From contig CASFCS010000015.1 in assembly GCA_949293245.1 (NCBI GenBank), forward strand, positions 1-57,911: a stretch of DNA of 57,911 nucleotides. The letters run 5' to 3'. Below the pieces are notes generated by a model that saw only the letters and a list, made by a program, of their open reading frames with translations, was not told the DNA's origin and did no database searches. A program made the position numbers and the translations under genes. Numbering within the stretch: position 1 is the stretch's first letter; every line of letters begins with the position of its first letter. The stretch comes from an uncultured bacterium (GTDB taxonomy: Bacteria > Bacillota > Clostridia > Oscillospirales > Oscillospiraceae). Of the stretch, positions 9,250 through 17,654 are shown piece after piece.

Positions 9250-11601
9250 ATGCTGCAGCTCAAACACATCAGCAAGACCTACCGGGTGGGAGACATTGAG
9301 ACCCGGGCCCTGGAGGACCTGAGCATCTCCTTCCGGGAGCGGGAGTTCGTGGCCATCCTGGGCACCAGCGGCTCGGGCAAGACCACCTGCCTGAACATCA
9401 TCGGCGGACTGGACCGGTACGACTCGGGGGAGCTCATCATCAAGGGAAAGCCTACCTCCCACTTCTCCGACCGGGACTGGGACGCCTACCGCAACAACTC
9501 TGTGGGCTTCGTCTTCCAGAGCTATAACCTGATCCCCCATCTGTCCATCGTGGCCAACGTGGAGCTGGGCATGACCCTCTCCGGCGTGCCCGCGGCGGAG
9601 AAGCACCGCCGGGCCCTGGAGGTGCTGGAGCAGGTGGGGCTGAAGGACCACCTGCACAAGAAGCCCAGTCAGCTCTCCGGCGGCCAGATGCAGCGGGTGG
9701 CCATTGCCCGGGCCCTGGCCAACGACCCGGAGATCCTCCTGTGCGACGAGCCCACCGGCGCGCTGGACACCGCCACCAGCATTCAGATCATGGACCTCAT
9801 CCAGGAGGTGGCCCGGGACCGGCTGGTGATCATGGTGACCCACAACCCCGACCTGGCGGAGAAGTACGCCCAGCGGGTCATCCGCTTCCAGGACGGCAAG
9901 GTGATCTCGGACAGCGACCCCTATGAGGCCCGGCCCCAGAGCGGCCAGTTCTCCCTGAAAAAGACCGCCATGCGCTACACCACCGCCCTGGGCCTCTCCG
10001 CCCAGAACCTGCGCACCAAGCTGGGCCGGGCCCTTCTCACCGCCTTCGCCTCCTCCATCGGCATCATCGGCATCGCGGTGATCCTCTCCCTGTCCACCGG
10101 CTTCCAGACCCAGATCGACGGCTTCCAGTCCGACGCCCTGGCGGAGTTCCCCATTATCATCACCCAGTCCACCGTGGAGGTGGACATGGAGACCATCCAG
10201 ACCATGCACCAGACCCAGGCCGCCGCCGTGGAATACCCCGATACAGACGCCGTCCTCCTCTACGACCCGGCGGACAACACCCTCCTCCACCGCAATGTGT
10301 TCACCGAGGACTTCCTCTCCTACCTCCAGGACATCGACCCGGAGATCTGCCGCAGCGTGGGGGCCACCCGCATCGTGGCCATGAACCTGCTGCGGGAGAC
10401 GGAGGAGGGGGTGGAGAGCGTGTCCCTGTCCGCCTCCTCCGGCGGCCAGACCTCCGCCCTGTCCGCTACCAGCGGCATGAGCTCCATGGGCCTGTCCTCC
10501 TACCCCGTGCGGCTGGACGATCAGGACGACCCCTACGCCTATGTGTCGGACAACTACGACCTGCTGTGCGGGTCCTACCCCGACTCCCCCACGGACCTGA
10601 TGCTGGTGGTGGACACCCGCAACCGGCTGGACATCAACACCCTGGAGGCCCTGGGCTTCCAGGTGGACGGGCTGGATACCCTGCCCTTTGAGGACATCGT
10701 GGGCACCGAGCTGCGCATCATCCCCAACGACCTCTACTACACCGAGACTCAGTTCGGCACCTTCCTCCCCGGGGAGGATTACCAGGCTATGTATGACGGG
10801 GACGGGGTGATCTCCGTCACCATCGCCGGCATCATCCGCCAGAAGGAGGACACCACCATCGGCCTTCTGGGCAGCGGCATCGCCTACTCCGATGAGCTCT
10901 CCCAGCTGGTGATCGACGCCAATGAGGACTCGGACATCGTCCGGGCCCAGGAGGAGGTATCCTGGAACATCTTCACCATGGAGGAGATGGACGAGGACAC
11001 CAAGCAGCAGATGCTCTCCTACCTGGGCGGGGACGCCACCCCCTATATGATCATGCTCTTCCCCACCAGCTTTGAGGAGAAGGACGCCATCACCGCCTAT
11101 CTGGACGAGTACAACCGGGAACTGGACAACGAAGACCAGATTGTCTACACCGACCTGGCCCAGACCATGAGCACCATGACCAGCTCCATCATGGACGGCA
11201 TCACCATCGTGCTGGTGGCCTTTGCCGCCATCTCCCTGGTGGTGAGCCTCATTATGATCGCCATCATTACCTACACCTCGGTGCTGGAGCGCACCAAGGA
11301 GATCGGTATTCTCCGTGCCCTGGGGGCCCGCCGGAAGGACATCACCCGGGTGTTCGACGCAGAGACCCTGATGCTGGGGGTGTTCTCCGGGGTGCTGGGG
11401 GTGGTGCTGGCCTGGCTGGCCACTTTCCCCATCAACGCCGTGCTGCTGGAGCTGACGGAGCTGGAGGGGGTGGCCACCCTGCAGCCCCTCCACGCCCTGG
11501 CCCTGGTGGTGGTATCCACCGTCCTCACCGTGCTGGGCGGGCATATCCCCGCCCGCATGGCCGCCAAGAAGGACGCGGTGGAGGCCCTGCGCAGCGAATA
11601 A
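9250..11601 (+). CDS. ABC transporter with fused ATPase and FtsX-type permease
   Basis: This 783-residue protein joins an ATP-binding domain (about 1-225) to a MacB/FtsX-like permease. Walker A GTSGSGKT is at residues 38-45, signature LSGGQ at 142-146 and Walker B ILLCDEP at 162-168. A first membrane helix at about 264-284 is followed by a large extracytoplasmic domain (about 285-640), then three helices near the end, with the conserved [14 protein letters not shown] loop after the first of them. This architecture exports peptides, drugs or lipids, or transmits force to the envelope; MacB-like dimers are the closest model. No separate accessory protein or two-component system adjoins it. Start ATG 9250 follows AAGGGAGCGG. 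Confidence 0.9.
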   Translation: MLQLKHISKTYRVGDIETRALEDLSISFREREFVAILGTSGSGKTTCLNIIGGLDRYDSGELIIKGKPTSHFSDRDWDAYRNNSVGFVFQSYNLIPHLSIVANVELGMTLSGVPAAEKHRRALEVLEQVGLKDHLHKKPSQLSGGQMQRVAIARALANDPEILLCDEPTGALDTATSIQIMDLIQEVARDRLVIMVTHNPDLAEKYAQRVIRFQDGKVISDSDPYEARPQSGQFSLKKTAMRYTTALGLSAQNLRTKLGRALLTAFASSIGIIGIAVILSLSTGFQTQIDGFQSDALAEFPIIITQSTVEVDMETIQTMHQTQAAAVEYPDTDAVLLYDPADNTLLHRNVFTEDFLSYLQDIDPEICRSVGATRIVAMNLLRETEEGVESVSLSASSGGQTSALSATSGMSSMGLSSYPVRLDDQDDPYAYVSDNYDLLCGSYPDSPTDLMLVVDTRNRLDINTLEALGFQVDGLDTLPFEDIVGTELRIIPNDLYYTETQFGTFLPGEDYQAMYDGDGVISVTIAGIIRQKEDTTIGLLGSGIAYSDELSQLVIDANEDSDIVRAQEEVSWNIFTMEEMDEDTKQQMLSYLGGDATPYMIMLFPTSFEEKDAITAYLDEYNRELDNEDQIVYTDLAQTMSTMTSSIMDGITIVLVAFAAISLVVSLIMIAIITYTSVLERTKEIGILRALGARRKDITRVFDAETLMLGVFSGVLGVVLAWLATFPINAVLLELTELEGVATLQPLHALALVVVSTVLTVLGGHIPARMAAKKDAVEALRSE

Positions 11602-11619
11602 AGGCCAAACAAAACAACT

Positions 11620-11650
11620 GGGCGCCCCGGATCTCAGATCCGGGGCGCCC
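11620..11650. terminator. Terminator after the ABC exporter
   Basis: A perfect 15-bp stem (gggcgccccggatct, 11620-11634 with 11636-11650) follows 18 bases after the stop. The plus-strand tail is only weakly T-rich, while the minus-strand side (TTGTTTTGTTT) is a better terminator tail, so it may block transcription from either side. Confidence 0.65.
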
Positions 11651-11884
11651 TCAGTCTGTCGAAACAGCCAGAGTCTATGCAAGAAACAGAAAGTATCTTG
11701 TAAGTCAAAAAGCTCTCGGCAGAGTTTTGCCGCTCGCAGGCGGCAAAATAAGATCAGATCCGTTTTTTCTCAGGCCATGCGCCTGAGAAAAAACACTTCT
11801 CAGCCCGCAAGCGTGCGAGCAACGCGAGTGCGACGCAGCGGGCTGCATCCCCTCAAAAAAATGCTTGCATTTTTTTGAAGCGGT
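11651..11884. repeat. Intergenic array of hairpins between the ABC exporter and gatB
   Basis: No gene lies here. Four inverted repeats follow in series: 11725-11733/11740-11748 (9 bp), 11763-11775/11781-11793 (13 bp, flanked by T6 and A6), 11801-11808/11838-11845 (8 bp, GC-rich, around several gcg/cgc words), and 11854-11864/11867-11877 (11 bp). The last has A7/T7 arms and sits just after the gatB stop on the minus strand, so it can serve as the gatB terminator. The others look like remnants of interspersed palindromic repeats rather than functional terminators. Confidence 0.7.
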
Positions 11885-13306
11885 TTATTGACTGAGTTTG
11901 TCCCGCAGCAGCTGGTTCACCACCGCCGGGGCGGCCTGGCCCTTGAGAAGGCGCATCACCTGGCCCACCAAAAAGCCGAAGGCCTTCTCCTTGCCCGCCT
12001 TGAAGTCGGCCACCGACTTGGGGTTGGCGGCGAGGACCTGGTCCACCGCCGCCTCCACCAGGCCGGCGTCGGACACCTGCTCCAGGCCGTGGTCCTTCAC
12101 ATAGGCGTCCACGTCGCCGTCGGTGTCAAAGACCGCCTCAAAGACCTTCACAGCGGTGTTGCGGTTGAGCTTGCCCTCCCCCACCAGGGCGATGAGCCGG
12201 GCCAGGGTGGGGGGCGTGAGGGCCATGTCCCTGGCCTCCAGGCCGTGGGCGGAGAGCTGGCCCAGCACCTCCCCCATGATCCAGTTGGCCGCCTGCTTGG
12301 CCGGGGCCCCCAGGGCCACCGTCTCCTCAAAGAAGTCCGCCAGGGCCTTCTGGGAGGTGATCATCTCCGTGTCATAGACCGGGAGGCCCCACTCCCGCTG
12401 GTATCGCTCCCGCTTGGCCTGGGCCAGCTCGGGCTGGGCGGCCCGGAGGGCGTCGATATACTCCTCCGACAGCTCCAGGGGGGGCAGGTCGGGCTCGGGG
12501 AAGTAGCGGTAGTCCTGGGCGTTCTCCTTGGAGCGCATGGCGTAGGTGGCGTCCTTGTTCTCATCCCACCGGCGGGTCTCCTGGACCACCCGCTTGCCCT
12601 CCTCGATGCGCTCGATCTGCCGCCTGGCCTCGTAGGCGATGGCCCGGGCGATGGCCTTGAAGGAGCTGAGGTTCTTCATCTCCGTGCGGGTGCCGAATTC
12701 CTCAGAACCGGCGGGGCGCACCGACAGGTTCACGTCGCACCGCAGGGAGCCCTCCTGCATCTTGCAGTCGGACACCCCCAGGTACTGGAGGGTGGAGCGC
12801 AGCTTTTCCAGGTAGGAGATGACCTCCTCCGCCGAGCGGAAGTCGGGCTCGGTGACGATCTCAATGAGAGGGACGCCGCAGCGGTTGTAGTCGCAGCAGG
12901 TCTGGTCGGTCCAGGGGTCGTGGACCAGCTTGCCCGCGTCCTCCTCCATGTGGAGCTCGTGGATGCGGATGGTCTTGCCGCCGCCGATGTCCACCGCCCC
13001 GTCGTGGCAGATGGGCAGGTAGAGCTGGCTGATCTGGTAGGCCTTGGGCAGGTCGGGGTAGAAGTAGTTCTTGCGGTCAAAGCGGCTTTTGCGGCTGATC
13101 TGGCAGTTCAGGGCCAGCCCGGCCTTCACGGCGAACTCCAGCACCTTCTCATTGAGCACCGGCAGGGTGCCCGGCATTCCGGTGCACACCGGGCAGCAGT
13201 GGGTGTTGGGCGCCCCGCCGAAGGCGGTGGTGCACGAGCAGAAGATCTTGGTCTGGGTGGCAAGCTCCACATGGGTCTCCAGGCCGATAATGGTCTCCCA
13301 GGTCAT
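11885..13306 (-). CDS. gatB: Asp/Glu-tRNA amidotransferase subunit B
   Basis: GatB (473 residues) is the kinase and tRNA-binding subunit of the GatCAB amidotransferase. It phosphorylates the side chain of Asp-tRNA(Asn) or Glu-tRNA(Gln) so that ammonia from GatA can convert it to Asn or Gln. The N-terminal catalytic cradle begins WETIIGLETHVEL and carries the zinc-binding cysteines (CSC, then CCPVC). The C-terminal YqeY-like tail domain ends GQAAPAVVNQLL. The ATG at 13306 is preferred because GGAGG lies about ten bases upstream; seven extra N-terminal codons are open but lack a site. It starts one base after the gatA stop, so translation is coupled. Confidence 0.97.
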   Translation of the reverse strand: MTWETIIGLETHVELATQTKIFCSCTTAFGGAPNTHCCPVCTGMPGTLPVLNEKVLEFAVKAGLALNCQISRKSRFDRKNYFYPDLPKAYQISQLYLPICHDGAVDIGGGKTIRIHELHMEEDAGKLVHDPWTDQTCCDYNRCGVPLIEIVTEPDFRSAEEVISYLEKLRSTLQYLGVSDCKMQEGSLRCDVNLSVRPAGSEEFGTRTEMKNLSSFKAIARAIAYEARRQIERIEEGKRVVQETRRWDENKDATYAMRSKENAQDYRYFPEPDLPPLELSEEYIDALRAAQPELAQAKRERYQREWGLPVYDTEMITSQKALADFFEETVALGAPAKQAANWIMGEVLGQLSAHGLEARDMALTPPTLARLIALVGEGKLNRNTAVKVFEAVFDTDGDVDAYVKDHGLEQVSDAGLVEAAVDQVLAANPKSVADFKAGKEKAFGFLVGQVMRLLKGQAAPAVVNQLLRDKLSQ

Positions 13307-13307
13307 G

Positions 13308-14777
13308 TTATTCCGCCTCCTTTCCATAGGGGGAGCGTTTGTGCCAGTCCGTCTCCAGCTGGAAGGCGTGGGCGGCGTTGAGCACCGCGCCGTCCCCCAG
13401 GGCGGGGCCGATGAGCTGGGCCCCGATGGGCAGCCCCGCCGAGTCGAAGCCGCAGGGCATGGAGAGGGCGGGCAGTCCCGCCAGGTTCACCGGCACGGTG
13501 TGGATGTCGCTCAGGTACATCTTCAGGGGGTCGGTGAGGCTCTCCCCCAGGCGGGGGGCGGTGGTGGGGGACACGGGGGTGAGCAGCAGGTCGTATTTGG
13601 CAAAGGCCTGGTCAAAGGCCCCCTTGATGAGGGCCTTCACCTGGAGGGCCTTTTTGTAGTAGGCGTCGTAGTACCCCGAGGAGAGGACGAAGGTGCCCAG
13701 CAGGATGCGCCGCTTTACCTCGGAGCCGAAGCCCTGGGTGCGGGTCTTGCAGTAGAGGTCGGTGAGGTCCTCATACCCCTGGGCCCGCCAGCCGTACTTT
13801 ACCCCGTCAAACCGGGACAGGTTGCTGCTGGCCTCGGCGCAGGCGATGATATAGTAGGTGGGCACCATATAGTCCATCAGGGGGAAGGCAAACTCCTCCA
13901 CCTGGGCCCCCCGGGCCTTCAGCACGTCGGCGGCGGAGAGCACCGCGGCCCGGACCTCCCGGTCCAGCCCCTCCCCGAAGCAGTCCGCCGGCAGGCCGAT
14001 CTTCATGCCCCGGATGTCCCCGGTGAGGGAGGAGAGCAGCCCCCCCGCGGGGGCGTCCAGACTGGTGGCGTCCCGGGGATCCCTGCCCTGAATGGCGTCC
14101 AGCACGGCGGCGCAGTCGGCGGCGGTGCGGGCGATTGGGCCGATCTGGTCCAGGGAGGAGGCGTAGGCGATGAGGCCGTACCGGCTGACGGTGCCGTAGG
14201 TGGGCTTCATGCCGGTGACGCCGCAGTAGGCGGCGGGCTGGCGGATGGAGCCGCCGGTGTCCGACCCCAGGGCGAACCAGCACGCCCGGGCGGCCACCGC
14301 CGCCGCCGCCCCGCCGGAGGAGCCCCCGGGCACCCGGGCGGTGTCCCAGGGGTTGCGGGTGGGGCCGAAGAAGGAGGTCTCCGTGGTGGAGCCCATGGCG
14401 AACTGGTCCATGTTCAGCTTCCCCAGGGAGAGGGCCCCGGCCTGCGCCATCCGCTCCGCCGCGGTGGCGCTGTAGGGGGGCGCGAAGTCCCCCAGGATCT
14501 TGGAGGCGCAGGTGGTGCGCACCCCCCTGGTGCAGATGTTGTCCTTGAGGGCCATGGGCACTCCGTACAGGGGGCTCTCTGCCCCCTTTGCCCCGGCCTG
14601 GAGGGCCGCTGCCCGGGCAAGGGCCTCCTCTCCGGCCTGGGTGATGAAGCAGTTCAGGGACCCCTCATGCTCCGCCATGGAGTCCAGAGCGGCCTGGGTG
14701 GCCTCGGCAATGGAGGCCTCCCCTTTTTGAATGGCGGCGCCCAGCTCCAGGGCGCTCAGTTCCAGCAGTTCACGCAT
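13308..14777 (-). CDS. gatA: Asp/Glu-tRNA amidotransferase subunit A
   Basis: GatA (489 residues) is the amidase subunit that releases ammonia from glutamine and feeds it to GatB. The amidase-signature catalytic triad is present: K78 in VPMALKDN, S153 in PGGSSGG and S177 in SDTGGSIRQ. The start at 14777 has AAGGAGG overlapping the gatC stop, 12 bases upstream. It is the middle gene of gatC-gatA-gatB and of normal family length. Confidence 0.97.
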   Translation of the reverse strand: MRELLELSALELGAAIQKGEASIAEATQAALDSMAEHEGSLNCFITQAGEEALARAAALQAGAKGAESPLYGVPMALKDNICTRGVRTTCASKILGDFAPPYSATAAERMAQAGALSLGKLNMDQFAMGSTTETSFFGPTRNPWDTARVPGGSSGGAAAAVAARACWFALGSDTGGSIRQPAAYCGVTGMKPTYGTVSRYGLIAYASSLDQIGPIARTAADCAAVLDAIQGRDPRDATSLDAPAGGLLSSLTGDIRGMKIGLPADCFGEGLDREVRAAVLSAADVLKARGAQVEEFAFPLMDYMVPTYYIIACAEASSNLSRFDGVKYGWRAQGYEDLTDLYCKTRTQGFGSEVKRRILLGTFVLSSGYYDAYYKKALQVKALIKGAFDQAFAKYDLLLTPVSPTTAPRLGESLTDPLKMYLSDIHTVPVNLAGLPALSMPCGFDSAGLPIGAQLIGPALGDGAVLNAAHAFQLETDWHKRSPYGKEAE

Positions 14778-14789
14778 GACACGCCCTCC

Positions 14790-15077
14790 TTATTCCACGG
14801 CTTTGGGGACCCGGAAGGTCTCCTCATCCCGCTCCGGCGCACCGCCCAGCAGCTCCTCCCGGGGAGCCGAGGGGACCACCTGGTCGGGCCGGAGCACGTT
14901 TTTCAGGGGGAACACATGGCTCATGGGCTCCACCCCGGCGGTATCCAGGGTGTTGAGGGTGTCCATATAGGTGACGATGGTCTCAAGTTCTGCCGCCATG
15001 GCGGCCTTCTCCTCCTCCGGCAGGCGCAGCCGGGAGAGGTCTGAAATATAATCCACCAGTTCTGTGGTGATTTTCAT
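14790..15077 (-). CDS. gatC: Asp/Glu-tRNA amidotransferase subunit C
   Basis: GatC (95 residues) is the small helical subunit that wraps around GatA and holds the complex together. The typical pattern is visible: a first helix (LVDYISDLSRLRL), a second helix with E-x2-I-V-x-Y-M-D-T-L, the turn VEPMSHVFPL and the end LRPDQV. The ATG at 15077 has AGGAG eight bases upstream; an ATG three codons earlier lacks this spacing. It is the first gene of gatCAB and lies about 160 bases downstream of aspS, across an inserted repeat. Confidence 0.95.
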   Translation of the reverse strand: MKITTELVDYISDLSRLRLPEEEKAAMAAELETIVTYMDTLNTLDTAGVEPMSHVFPLKNVLRPDQVVPSAPREELLGGAPERDEETFRVPKAVE

Positions 15078-15103
15078 GGCAAACACTCCTAATCGTATCT
15101 GTC

Positions 15104-15236
15104 AGAGTGAAGAGTGGAGAGTGAAGAGTGGAGATATGGTATCCGGCATAGCCGGATGATTTGATTTTATTCGCCCGGGGCGAATTTCCCCCGGCACCGC
15201 TCTCTTCACTCTCCACTCTCAACTTTTCACTCTTCC
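15104..15236. repeat. MITE-like palindromic repeat between aspS and gatC
   Basis: The ends are imperfect inverted repeats of about 31 bp built from gagtgaagagtgga units (15104-15134 against 15203-15236). Inside are two short perfect palindromes, 15141-15147/15151-15157 and 15169-15176/15178-15185. The element has no coding capacity, ends right against the aspS stop, and lies inside an otherwise co-oriented gene set. Its AT-rich core differs from the surrounding coding sequence. Confidence 0.75.
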
Positions 15237-15237
15237 C

Positions 15238-16563
15238 TCATGGTTCCAGCCGGGTGCGGTCCCGGGGGAAGAGGGTGGCCCGGCGGATGTTGTCCAGGCC
15301 GCACAGCTGCATGGTCAGCCGCTCCAGGCCGATGCCCAGGCCGCCGTGGGGGGGCATGCCGTGCTTGTGGATCATGAGGTAGCTGGCAAACTCCTCCACC
15401 TCCATGCCCCGCTCCTCCATCTTGGCCACCTGGGCGGCATAGTCGTGGATGCGCTGGCCGCCGGTGGTCACCTCCAGCCCGCGGAAGAGGAGGTCGAAGG
15501 ACAGGGTGTACCGGGGGTCTGCGGGGTCATCCATGGCGTAGAAGGGGCGCTTCTTGCTGGGGTAGTGGGTGACGAACACGAAGTCGCTGCCCCACTCCTC
15601 CTTGGCGTACCTGCCGATGGCGTGCTCCTCCTCGCTCTCCAGGTCATAGGGGTCCCGGATGGCGTAGCCGTACTTCTCCGCCGCCAGGGCCTTGATCTCG
15701 TCAAAGCGGACGGCGGGGATCTGGTCCACCCGGGGCAGCTCCACCCCCAGCAGCTCCAGCTCCGGGGCGTACTCCCGGGAGAGCAGGTCCATGGTGTACT
15801 GCAAAAAACCAGTCTCCATGGCCATGATCTCCCGGAAATCCCGGATAAAGCCCATTTCGAAGTCCAGGGAGGTGTACTCGTTCAGGTGGCGCTGGGTGGC
15901 GTGCTTCTCCGCCCGGAACACCGGGGCCGCCTCGTACACCCGCTCGTACACCCCCACCATGGTCTGCTTGTAGAACTGGGGGGACTGGGCCAGGAAGGCC
16001 TTTTTGCCGAAGTAATCCAGCCGGAAGATGTTGGAGCCGCCCTCCGCCCCCGCCCGGACGATCTTGGGGGTGTGGATCTCGGTGAAGTCCTGGCTCTGGA
16101 GGTACTCCCGGAAGCCCCGGCAGATACCCGCCTGGATGGAGAACACCGCCCGCTCCTTCAGGGAGCGCAGCACCACCGGGCGCAGGGAGAGCTCTTTGTC
16201 CAGCGTCAGCTTCCGCCGGGTCTTGTACACCGGCACCGGCATGGGGGTCGCCGGGCGGGAGAGAACCTCCACCGTCTCTGCCGCCAGCTCCACCCCGCCG
16301 GGGGCCCGGGGCTCGGCGCGGAGGGTGCCGGTAACCACCACGGCGCACTCCTCCGTCACCCCCTGCAGGTCCACCCCGCCGCCGCACACGCACTGGAGGA
16401 GCCCCTCCCGCTTGCGCAGGGTGAGGAAGGTCAGGTCCTCTCCCAGCTCCCGCAGGGCGTGGACCATACCCGCCGCCTGAACGGTCTCATTGTTGCGGCC
16501 GCCCTCCCAGATGTCCTTCAGTTCCAGTCCTATGCCGGCGCGCGCGCCCCGCAGGAATTCCAT
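15238..16563 (-). CDS. aspS: Aspartyl-tRNA synthetase, archaeal-type (probably non-discriminating)
   Basis: This 441-residue class II synthetase has an N-terminal OB-fold (about 1-110) and a catalytic domain, but lacks the roughly 100-residue GAD insertion of standard bacterial AspRS. Class II motif 2 is seen as FRAEKHATQRHLNEYTSLD and motif 3 as GGLGIGLERL. H35 in the VHALREL stretch sits where relaxed-specificity archaeal-type enzymes have histidine. Together with the GatCAB genes downstream, this suggests it makes Asp-tRNA(Asp) and also Asp-tRNA(Asn) for amidation. The start ATG has AGGAG ten bases upstream. It is controlled by the T-box leader at 16617-16880. The non-discriminating assignment is inference. 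Confidence 0.92.
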   Translation of the reverse strand: MEFLRGARAGIGLELKDIWEGGRNNETVQAAGMVHALRELGEDLTFLTLRKREGLLQCVCGGGVDLQGVTEECAVVVTGTLRAEPRAPGGVELAAETVEVLSRPATPMPVPVYKTRRKLTLDKELSLRPVVLRSLKERAVFSIQAGICRGFREYLQSQDFTEIHTPKIVRAGAEGGSNIFRLDYFGKKAFLAQSPQFYKQTMVGVYERVYEAAPVFRAEKHATQRHLNEYTSLDFEMGFIRDFREIMAMETGFLQYTMDLLSREYAPELELLGVELPRVDQIPAVRFDEIKALAAEKYGYAIRDPYDLESEEEHAIGRYAKEEWGSDFVFVTHYPSKKRPFYAMDDPADPRYTLSFDLLFRGLEVTTGGQRIHDYAAQVAKMEERGMEVEEFASYLMIHKHGMPPHGGLGIGLERLTMQLCGLDNIRRATLFPRDRTRLEP

Positions 16564-16616
16564 AACCGTTCAGCTCCTGTCTTTCCAGAAATTTCATAGT
16601 GGCCGGGAAAATGAAT

Positions 16617-16880
16617 AAAAAAAGCCCCGAACCTGCAAAACGCAGTTCGGGACGGAAAATCCGCGGTGCCACCCAAAGCTTGCCCTCTCCTCCTCGAGAG
16701 GACCTCTCGCACCCCTTAACGCGGGAAACGGGCCCGGCCTACCCCTTCCGGGGGAAGTTTCGACCGGCCGGCTCCAAAGTGTTGCGCCTTCCCATCCTGC
16801 CGGACCGGGCTCTCAGTCGGTGACCCGGATTCTCTGGCGGCCCTCACGGGGGGCGGTCTTTTTCATCGCCTTTGCTTGTA
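16617..16880 (-). promoter_or_regulatory. T-box riboswitch leader (Asn-type) upstream of aspS-gatCAB
   Basis: Reading the minus strand, the leader shows a stem I region (AGAGAATCCGGG ... GAGAGCCCGG), the candidate specifier loop CGC-AAC-A-CTTTGGAGC with AAC at 16783-16781, the T-box core GGGTGGCACCGCGGAT (16674-16659), and a terminator stem (16652-16642 with 16636-16625) followed by a T run (16623-16617). When uncharged tRNA-Asn binds, the T-box pairs with the tRNA end and forms the antiterminator, letting transcription reach aspS. The T-box core and terminator are certain; AAC as specifier is read from position and flanking pattern. Confidence 0.92.
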
Positions 16881-16887
16881 TGGCGGT

Positions 16888-16916
16888 ATTGTATGCCTGT
16901 TGTGCAGGATTGTCAA
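16888..16916 (-). promoter_or_regulatory. Promoter of the T-box/aspS-gatCAB transcript
   Basis: Perfect TTGACA (16916-16911), a 17-base spacer and TACAAT (16893-16888) lie on the minus strand. Transcription would start near 16881, just before stem I of the T-box. Confidence 0.85.
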
Positions 16917-16941
16917 GGGGGAATTTCAAAATTTCTTCCCT

Positions 16942-16970
16942 TTGTGATTTGGCCTCCTGTGTGGTATACT
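16942..16970 (+). promoter_or_regulatory. Promoter of the uracil-DNA glycosylase gene
   Basis: TTGTGA (16942-16947), a 17-base spacer and TATACT (16965-16970), with an extended TGG before the -10. It diverges back-to-back from the T-box promoter. Confidence 0.7.
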
Positions 16971-17001
16971 GGGGAAAACGCCGGAAGAGGGGGAGAGGAC
17001 C

Positions 17002-17586
17002 GTGGACAGCTGGGAGGCCATCCGGGCGGAGTGCGCCGCCTGTCAGAAATGTGTCCTGGGGGAGACGCGGCACAACGTGGTCTTTGGCACGGGCAATCCC
17101 CGGGCCCCCATCCTTTTCGTGGGGGAGGGCCCCGGGGAGCAGGAGGATCTGCAGGGGGAGCCCTTTGTGGGCCCGGCGGGCCGCTTTCTGGACGACATGC
17201 TCTCCCTCATCCACCTGGAGCGCAGCCGGGATTTCTATATCACCAACATCGTCAAGTGCCGGCCGCCCCGGAACCGGGACCCCCTGGGGCCGGAGCAGGA
17301 CGCCTGCATCGGCTACCTCCGGCGGCAGACCGCCCTTATGCGGCCCAGGATCATCGTGTGCCTGGGGCGCATCGCCGCCATGCGCCTCATCAAGCCCGAC
17401 TTCAGGATCACCAGGGAGCACGGGCAGTGGTTTACCAAGAGCGGCGTGGAGATGACCGCCCTCTACCACCCCTCCGCCCTGCTGCGGGACCCCGCCAAGC
17501 GGCCGGAGACCTTTGAGGACCTGGTGGCCCTGCGGGAGAAGATCCTCTCGGTGTGCCCCCAGGTCTATGAGGGGCAGAAAATTTAA
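17002..17586 (+). CDS. Uracil-DNA glycosylase, family 4 (iron-sulphur)
   Basis: This 194-residue base-excision repair enzyme removes uracil from DNA. It is family 4: the iron-sulphur cluster cysteines appear as C14 and C17 (CAACQKC) with later ones in VKCRPP and EQDACIGY. The catalytic motif GEGPGEQED lies near residues 41-49 and the substrate-contact histidine in YHPSALL near residue 156. The start is GTG at 17002 behind a GGGGGAGAGG site; no better ATG exists nearby. It is monocistronic, with its own promoter and terminator. Family 4 enzymes are common in anaerobes and thermophiles. Confidence 0.93.
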   Translation: MDSWEAIRAECAACQKCVLGETRHNVVFGTGNPRAPILFVGEGPGEQEDLQGEPFVGPAGRFLDDMLSLIHLERSRDFYITNIVKCRPPRNRDPLGPEQDACIGYLRRQTALMRPRIIVCLGRIAAMRLIKPDFRITREHGQWFTKSGVEMTALYHPSALLRDPAKRPETFEDLVALREKILSVCPQVYEGQKI

Positions 17587-17596
17587 AACAGAATGT

Positions 17597-17632
17597 AAAT
17601 GCGCCGCCGCGGATGTCCGCGGCGGCGCATTT
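17597..17632. terminator. Bidirectional terminator between the glycosylase gene and metY
   Basis: A perfect 17-bp stem (17597-17613 with 17616-17632) with a 2-base loop and AAAT/ATTT ends lies between two convergent genes. Confidence 0.8.
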
Positions 17633-17654
17633 GTCAACTGAAATCTAAAATGGT

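Noticed and set aside
9205-11682. Long minus-strand open frame opposite the ABC exporter
   Set aside because: Same composition artefact: no domain, no ribosome site, and it covers a gene with all ABC motifs.
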